Origin: Streptomyces fulvoviolaceus
Lineage (GTDB): Bacteria; Actinomycetota; Actinomycetes; Streptomycetales; Streptomycetaceae
DNA: 64,000 nucleotides
Assembly (NCBI RefSeq): GCF_000718165.1
Contig: NZ_JOEY01000008.1
Coordinates: forward strand, 1-64,000
Direction: 5' to 3'
Shown here: piece after piece, positions 61,302 through 64,000 of the stretch
How the letters are laid out: each line of letters begins with the position of its first letter
Numbering within the stretch: the stretch's first letter is position 1
Notes under the pieces: generated by a model
Told to the model about the DNA's origin: nothing
The model's database searches: none
The model's input: only the letters and a program-made list of their open reading frames with translations
Position numbers and translations under genes: made by a program

Positions 61302-61564
61302 CGGGAAACCGTCCTGGGATGGGCGTGATGGAAACCGGCCTCCGAGCGGGGAGGACAACGGCCGGTGGGCAGAGCGCCGGATCCTGCGCTACGGAGGGGC
61401 GCGTGGGGAGGCGGCTTGGCAGGAGAGGCGATGGAGCCGAGGGGCACGGACGCCTTCGGTGGACGGAGCCGTGTCGCCGCAGCGTCGCCGGACGAGAGCG
61501 CCCGCCGACGGGGACGCAAGGCCGTTCGCGGGGCGTGACGGCCGCCGACGGGTGCGAAAGGCCG
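61302..61564. other. Intergenic gap between ROK kinase and GH13 genes
   Basis: This 263-base stretch has no supportable gene. AGGACGG lies before the GH13 start. No clear operator palindrome was found. It probably holds a promoter for the GH13-importer part of the cluster. Confidence 0.4.
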
Positions 61565-62620
61565 TCAGATCGCCGATAACCGAGGCAGTGCCGAAGGCGC
61601 GGCGAGGGGCTGCGCCGTGGCGTTCATGGCCGCCCCCATCGCGCCGGCGTACGGACCGAGCGCGGCGGCGAGGAGCGTCACCGGCCCGATCAGTAGCCGA
61701 CGGTCACGCAGGGCCTGCTCGACGGCCGGCCGCATCATGTCGAAGGCGGGCGCCACGCCGCCGCCCACGACGACGGTCGAGAGGCCGAGTTGGGCCAATA
61801 CGCTCCCCAGCGCCGTGCCCACGGCCGTGGCGGCGGTGTCGAGGATCTTCCGGGCCGTGGTGTCGCCCGACCGGGCGGCTTGGACCAGGTCCTCGGCTGT
61901 CGCCGACCGGTCCTGGTTCCCGGTCGACCGGTCCTGGTTCCCGGTCGACCGGTCCTGGTTCCCGGTCGACCGGTCCTGGTTCCCGGTCGACCGGTCCTCG
62001 TTCCCGGTCCCGCGAGAGGCGAGGGCCCGGGACCAGGCGGTCGCCAGCGCCCGGCCCCCCGCCACCGTCTCCAGGCAGCCACGGGCCCCGCATCCGCAAC
62101 GGTCACCGCCGAGCGCGGCGGTCATGTGCCCGATCTCGCCGATCTTGTCCCCGGGACCACGCAGGACGGTACCGCCCAGGGCGATCGCACCGCCTATCCC
62201 GGTGCCCATGGTCATGAACACCACGTCGCTGTGGCCGCGCGCGGAGCCCAGAGCGAGTTCCGCCGAGGCGAACGCGCGTGCGTCGTTCATCAGCAGGACA
62301 GGATTCGCGGTCGCACGCTCGAGCGTGTCCGCCAGCGGAAAGCCCTGCCAGTCGCCGTCGATGTTCGGGATGGTGGTGGTGGAGCGCAGGTCCGGGCTCA
62401 GATGGCCGGGCAGCGCTACGCCGATGGCCTCGACGGTGCGCGCGGCGGCGATCTCGGCGATGGCCCCGGCGACCTGCGCCGGCCCGGCGGCCGGGGTGAG
62501 CAGCGTGCCCCGCGCGACGACAGCCGCGTTGGCACGGTGCACCCATTTGATGTTCGTGCCCCCGATGTCCACCCCCAGGACGGAATCTGGGGGGCGAGGA
62601 CCGATCCCGGTCGCGACCAT
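61565..62620 (-). CDS. ROK family sugar kinase (glucokinase-like) with internal VNTR
   Basis: The 351-residue protein starts with the phosphate-binding strand VLGVDIGGTNIKWV (Asp18-Gly-Gly-Thr). It has NDARAFASAELALG with the catalytic Asp, VVFMTMGTGIGGAIALGGTV, and a zinc-binding CGCGARGCLE motif. There is no N-terminal HTH, so it is a kinase rather than a repressor. An insertion of about 35 residues made of five STGNQDR heptads (about 204-239) follows the zinc motif region. It would phosphorylate glucose released by the GH13 enzyme next door. GGGAGAT precedes ATG 62620. Confidence 0.9.
   Translation of the reverse strand: MVATGIGPRPPDSVLGVDIGGTNIKWVHRANAAVVARGTLLTPAAGPAQVAGAIAEIAAARTVEAIGVALPGHLSPDLRSTTTIPNIDGDWQGFPLADTLERATANPVLLMNDARAFASAELALGSARGHSDVVFMTMGTGIGGAIALGGTVLRGPGDKIGEIGHMTAALGGDRCGCGARGCLETVAGGRALATAWSRALASRGTGNEDRSTGNQDRSTGNQDRSTGNQDRSTGNQDRSATAEDLVQAARSGDTTARKILDTAATAVGTALGSVLAQLGLSTVVVGGGVAPAFDMMRPAVEQALRDRRLLIGPVTLLAAALGPYAGAMGAAMNATAQPLAAPSALPRLSAI
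61905..62009 (-). repeat. Five 21-bp tandem repeats inside the ROK gene
   Basis: The unit beginning GACCGGTCCTGGTTCCCGGT recurs exactly every 21 bases from 61905 to 62009. Four copies are identical and the fifth has one substitution (Gln to Glu codon). It is in frame and adds seven residues per copy, so copy number could vary without breaking the protein. Confidence 0.9.
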
Positions 62621-62807
62621 GCGATCTCCCTGATCAGTACTGCCTGTATAGACTTATCGGAAGCTAGGCCGCGCAAATCGTCCAGTCAATCAGTTGAGAC
62701 GTAAAGAATCAGAAAGATTGGCTGTTCGGTTCGATGCAACCGCGCCCCTACTGGGGCCGACGGCAGCGGCCGACGACCTGTCTAGCCTTTTGACGTCAGA
62801 AGTGGGT
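62621..62807. other. Intergenic region upstream of the ROK gene
   Basis: This gap separates two minus-strand genes. It is AT-richer than its surroundings, including GATAAGTCTATACAGG on the minus strand about 30 bases upstream of the ROK start, where a promoter and operator would be expected. No coding frame is credible. Confidence 0.35.
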
Positions 62808-64000
62808 TCAGCCAGGTGCGAGCAGGGCGCCGTCGGCCGTGAGTTGCTCACGCAGTTCGATTGCGTCCACATCGCGGGGCCGGGATCCGGCGGAGACCGT
62901 CAGCGCCGCCGCCGTCCCCGCGGCCTGCCCCATCGCCATGCACTGTCCGATGGAACGAACCGAGGCGTGGGCGTCATGAGTGGCCGACAGACACCGGCCC
63001 GCGACCAGCAGAGCGTCGACTCCGCGAGGGAGCAGGCATCGGTAGGGCACACCGTAGGTGCGGCCGGTGGGCGTCTGGTCACCGGAGCCGACGTACTGCC
63101 AGATCGTCCTCTGCCCGGCGGAGTGGTCCTCGATCGGAGCGCCGCAGAGCGCGATGGCGTCCTCGAACTGGCGCGCCGTCAGGACGTCTTCCCTGCCCAG
63201 GACGTACTCGCCGATCAGGCGGCGGCTCTCCCGCACACCGATGCGCGGTGCGGACGCGATGAGGAAAGCCGTTTCATACCCCGGAACCTGCTCTCTGAGG
63301 AACCGTGTGTACTCGACGATCTGACGCCGTCCCTCCTGCTCGGCTGCCGAAAGCTGCCACGGGTCGGTCGGGTCGACGCCGCTCACACGGGTCACGTTGG
63401 TGTGGACGACCCCGGGTTCGGTGGTCCGGTGGACGGACCCTTCACGCCTGGGCAGCTCGTACGCTCCCGAGTCCGCGTGCAGGGCCATCAGGCGGTGCAG
63501 CTCCACCGTCGGGGTCGCCGCGGCGTCGACACCGGCGAGCCGGAAGGTCTGGGTGAGCGGTTGTGCGACGCGGTCCTCCGCGGGCCGCTCCAGCGCCGCC
63601 CCCGCGCGCCAGGCGATGTCGGCGTCGCCGCTGGCGTCGACGACCACCCTGGCGCGTACGTGCCCGGGGCCGGCGACCGTCTCGACGACCACTCCGAGGA
63701 CGTTCTCGCCCTCCATCACCACCCGTGACGCACGGGCGTGGAACAGGACCCGCACCCCTGCAGAGCCGGTGAGTTCGTCCCACACCAGTTTGAGCGTCTC
63801 GGGGTCATAGGTGATGCCGGTGCCCGCACCGTAGGTGTTGGGGCGTTCGAAGGCCGCCTTGCGATCGGTGAGCGTCTGGCACACCTCCCAGCCGACGCCG
63901 CCGACGACGCGATCGCCCGTGCCGGGCGCGTAGAAGCCGTAGAAGGTGTCCAGGACGCTCGCCCCGGTACCGCCCAGGTGAGCGGCGCCCTCCACGAGCA
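62808..64000 (-). CDS. FAD-dependent oxidoreductase (FAD_oxidored family), 5' truncated
   Basis: The frame runs off the right edge; the visible 397 codons lack the N-terminal GxGxxG. GGTGAS near the left end of the protein is the usual post-Rossmann block. RARVVVDASGDADIAWRAGA is the second FAD-binding strand, and RIGVRESRRLIGEYVLGRED and GVDALLVAGRCLSATHDAHA with SIGQCMAMGQAAGTAA close the FAD site. Proteins of this family are often found beside sugar-use genes and oxidise carbohydrate or other small molecules. It is separated from the ROK gene by 187 bases and may be the end of a different operon. Confidence 0.88.
   Translation of the reverse strand, partial: LVEGAAHLGGTGASVLDTFYGFYAPGTGDRVVGGVGWEVCQTLTDRKAAFERPNTYGAGTGITYDPETLKLVWDELTGSAGVRVLFHARASRVVMEGENVLGVVVETVAGPGHVRARVVVDASGDADIAWRAGAALERPAEDRVAQPLTQTFRLAGVDAAATPTVELHRLMALHADSGAYELPRREGSVHRTTEPGVVHTNVTRVSGVDPTDPWQLSAAEQEGRRQIVEYTRFLREQVPGYETAFLIASAPRIGVRESRRLIGEYVLGREDVLTARQFEDAIALCGAPIEDHSAGQRTIWQYVGSGDQTPTGRTYGVPYRCLLPRGVDALLVAGRCLSATHDAHASVRSIGQCMAMGQAAGTAAALTVSAGSRPRDVDAIELREQLTADGALLAPG

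Noticed and set aside
61905..62009. Regular short repeats suggestive of a CRISPR array
   Set aside because: The copies are directly contiguous 21-mers with no spacers and lie in frame inside a ROK kinase gene.

Overview
The window is a 64 kb piece of chromosome from a Streptomyces or a close relative. The sequence is uniformly GC-rich with GTG and TTG starts, GTGA/ATGA start-stop overlaps and twin-arginine-like lipoprotein signals. It also holds an ECF sigma factor, CysLP-type 'HIDLLRV' leader peptides and a fragment of the GGGGCGCGGGG...CCGCAGCC intergenic repeat that I remember from many Streptomyces genomes. No rRNA, intact tRNA or CRISPR array was seen.

Positions 1-11374 are a sulfur-type accessory region read on the minus strand. 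A glutathione S-transferase-like gene, a polar-amino-acid-type ABC importer (permease, ATPase, lipoprotein) with a GNAT acetyltransferase, and four consecutive luciferase-like (LLM) flavin monooxygenases are each preceded by a tiny leader ORF ending in an HIDL-x-RV...Cys motif. These fit import of an organosulfur compound followed by oxidative C-S cleavage, controlled by cysteine-responsive attenuation. Positions 11580-14837 (plus) form a compact Trypco1 / trypsin-like protease / TPR operon of the kind linked to bacterial conflict systems.

Positions 14834-22260 (minus) hold a gmaS/glnT-like glutamine synthetase, three glutamate-synthase-like modules (class II amidotransferase, GXGXG, FMN domain), a sarcosine-oxidase-like flavoprotein, an XRE-cupin regulator and an Amt ammonium channel. 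Together these could make an N-methylglutamate route for methylamine nitrogen. Positions 22569-29103 hold a lipoprotein, an Lrp-type regulator divergent from an amidohydrolase/AbgT transporter pair, a chimeric pseudogene, a DUF1905 protein and a GH43-like protein. A type I ABC exporter follows at 29135-30979.

Positions 31096-55041 are the most unusual part: a type VII-like secretion locus. It has an EssC-like triple-ATPase with an FHA-like N-terminus, a WXG100 protein, a WXG-coiled-coil protein and a beta-helix/EccA-like AAA fusion. It also has two single-pass membrane proteins, an ECF sigma factor, and a roughly 3,470-residue protein carrying a scabin/pierisin-like ADP-ribosyltransferase domain. 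EccB, EccD, EccE and mycosin genes are absent. The two divergent operons share a matching TGAAC-N17-CGTCT promoter.

Positions 55364-55860 are a mobile-element scar: a tRNA-Pro 3' fragment with its terminator, a tyrosine-recombinase tail and a transposase remnant. Positions 55881-62620 (minus) are a sugar-use cluster: ROK kinase, GH13 alpha-glucosidase, lipoprotein and two permeases, one with a large extra domain. A truncated FAD oxidoreductase gene runs off the right edge.
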